A stretch of 7,322 nucleotides of DNA from an uncultured Porphyromonadaceae bacterium (lineage in GTDB: Bacteria > Bacteroidota > Bacteroidia > Bacteroidales > Muribaculaceae), in the NCBI GenBank assembly GCA_947178245.1, contig CAMWXO010000070.1, positions 1-7,322 of the forward strand, written 5' to 3'. The first letter of the stretch is position 1; each line of letters starts with the position of its first letter. The notes under the pieces are model-generated. The model saw only the letters and a program-made list of their open reading frames with translations, was not told the origin of the DNA and ran no database searches. Below are positions 6,638 to 7,322 of this stretch, one piece after another. A program made the translations under genes and the position numbers.

Positions 6638-7322
6638 TTAATTAGGGATTGGGTAATATTGACGTCTCCTGAACTCCGATACGGTCACGGCGGTAGCTGC
6701 GGCCACATTCAGCGATTCGGCATGAGGGGTATTCGCAAAACTTGGGATATGCAGCGGCAATGTGACACGTCTTCTAAGTTGCTCACTCAGGCCGTTGCCT
6801 TCATTGCCCATGGCTATCATGGCCGGTGAAGGCAGGGGGGTGGTATAGATGTCGGAGCCTTCGAGGAGAGTGCCGCAGAGGGGAATATCCGGATGAGCTT
6901 CTGCTAATTCGATAAGGTCAGCCTGAACTGTCCTTACCATTCCTACAGCACCCATCGATGACTGCACCGCCTTTGGATTATAAGGATCTGCACAGCCTTT
7001 ACCCAAGACCACCTGGCCTATGCCGAACCATGAGGCTATGCGGAGGATAGTGCCGAGATTTCCCGGATCCTGGATGCCGTCGAGAAGCAGGGTCAGGGAA
7101 GTGGACAGCATAGCCTCGTCGATCGGCTGTGGTTCGGGAATGCGGTAAACGCCTATTACATCGGGAAGTGTCTGAAACTGAGATATGCGGCGCATGTCGC
7201 TGCTGTCAGCAATATGGGGCGTTATTGAGTATCGGCCGGCATCGAAGGCAGATCCGTCAAGCATGATGAGCGCTTCCACGTCGAAATGAACGAAAGTATC
7301 TTCCAAGCATTTTGTGCCTTCT
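6638..7322 (-). CDS. SpoU/TrmH-family RNA 2'-O-methyltransferase, 5'-truncated by the window edge
   Basis: This is a SAM-dependent enzyme that methylates a ribose 2'-hydroxyl in rRNA or tRNA, with the C-terminal trefoil-knot SPOUT fold. About 228 codons are visible. The frame runs open to the window edge and begins E-G-T-K-C-L-E-D, the EGxKxxED part of the N-terminal RNA-binding domain, so roughly 30 residues are missing. A TTG at 7306-7304 lies inside this conserved stretch and is not the start. Motif 1 is DGIQDPGNLGTILR (7081-7040), with the NxGxxxR pattern. Motif 2 is IAMGNEGNGLS (6817-6785). Motif 3 is HAESLNVAAATAV (6724-6686), containing the ESLNVA signature. The protein ends in EFRRRQYYPIPN. 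The exact target is not readable from sequence; members of this group are often loosely called TrmH, RlmB or TsnR, so I give no symbol. radA follows after 9 bases. Confidence 0.92.
   Translation of the reverse strand, partial: EGTKCLEDTFVHFDVEALIMLDGSAFDAGRYSITPHIADSSDMRRISQFQTLPDVIGVYRIPEPQPIDEAMLSTSLTLLLDGIQDPGNLGTILRIASWFGIGQVVLGKGCADPYNPKAVQSSMGAVGMVRTVQADLIELAEAHPDIPLCGTLLEGSDIYTTPLPSPAMIAMGNEGNGLSEQLRRRVTLPLHIPSFANTPHAESLNVAAATAVTVSEFRRRQYYPIPN

Noticed and set aside
7304..7306. TTG as the start codon of the RNA methyltransferase gene
   Set aside because: The frame continues upstream to the edge with E-G-T-K-C, the conserved EGxK part of the substrate-binding domain, so the true start lies outside the window.

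Overview
The window looks like chromosomal housekeeping DNA from a member of Bacteroidota, most likely order Bacteroidales and perhaps a gut Muribaculaceae-type lineage. The family-level guess is inference. The grounds are a NusB of the long Bacteroidota type, the neighbours YajC, YbbR and a DUF5606 protein, start codons behind A-rich leaders with no clear Shine-Dalgarno sequence, and a TAnnTTTG-type promoter element before htpG. Base composition is near half G+C by eye and fairly even. I see no IS element, integrase, CRISPR array, tRNA or rRNA, and no sign of recent transfer.

Left part (1-3048, + strand): a close-packed gene string holds nusB (5' end cut by the window edge), yajC, a YbbR-domain membrane protein and a DUF5606 protein. 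Gaps are 23, 24 and 58 bases, and the string ends at a strong rho-independent terminator at 3014-3048. It combines transcription antitermination (NusB), a Sec translocon accessory (YajC), an envelope protein (YbbR) and a conserved protein of unknown role.

Middle (3049-5260, + strand): htpG, the bacterial Hsp90, stands as a single transcription unit. It has its own probable promoter (-7 element at 3102-3109), an A-rich leader, and a hairpin terminator at 5227-5262. That hairpin also serves the convergent radA gene.

Right part (5261-7322, - strand): radA (Sms), a DNA repair and recombination helicase, lies 9 bases downstream of a SpoU/TrmH-family RNA 2'-O-methyltransferase gene whose 5' end lies outside the window. 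The two are probably co-transcribed leftwards and meet htpG tail to tail.

Most of the window is ordinary. The best observation is that this NusB carries an extra N-terminal module that looks like a divergent tandem copy of its own NusB-like region. Also worth a look are the missing coaE between ybbR and the DUF5606 gene and a perfect 11-base direct repeat across the nusB stop and yajC leader. I found no convincing new defence, mobile or regulatory system.
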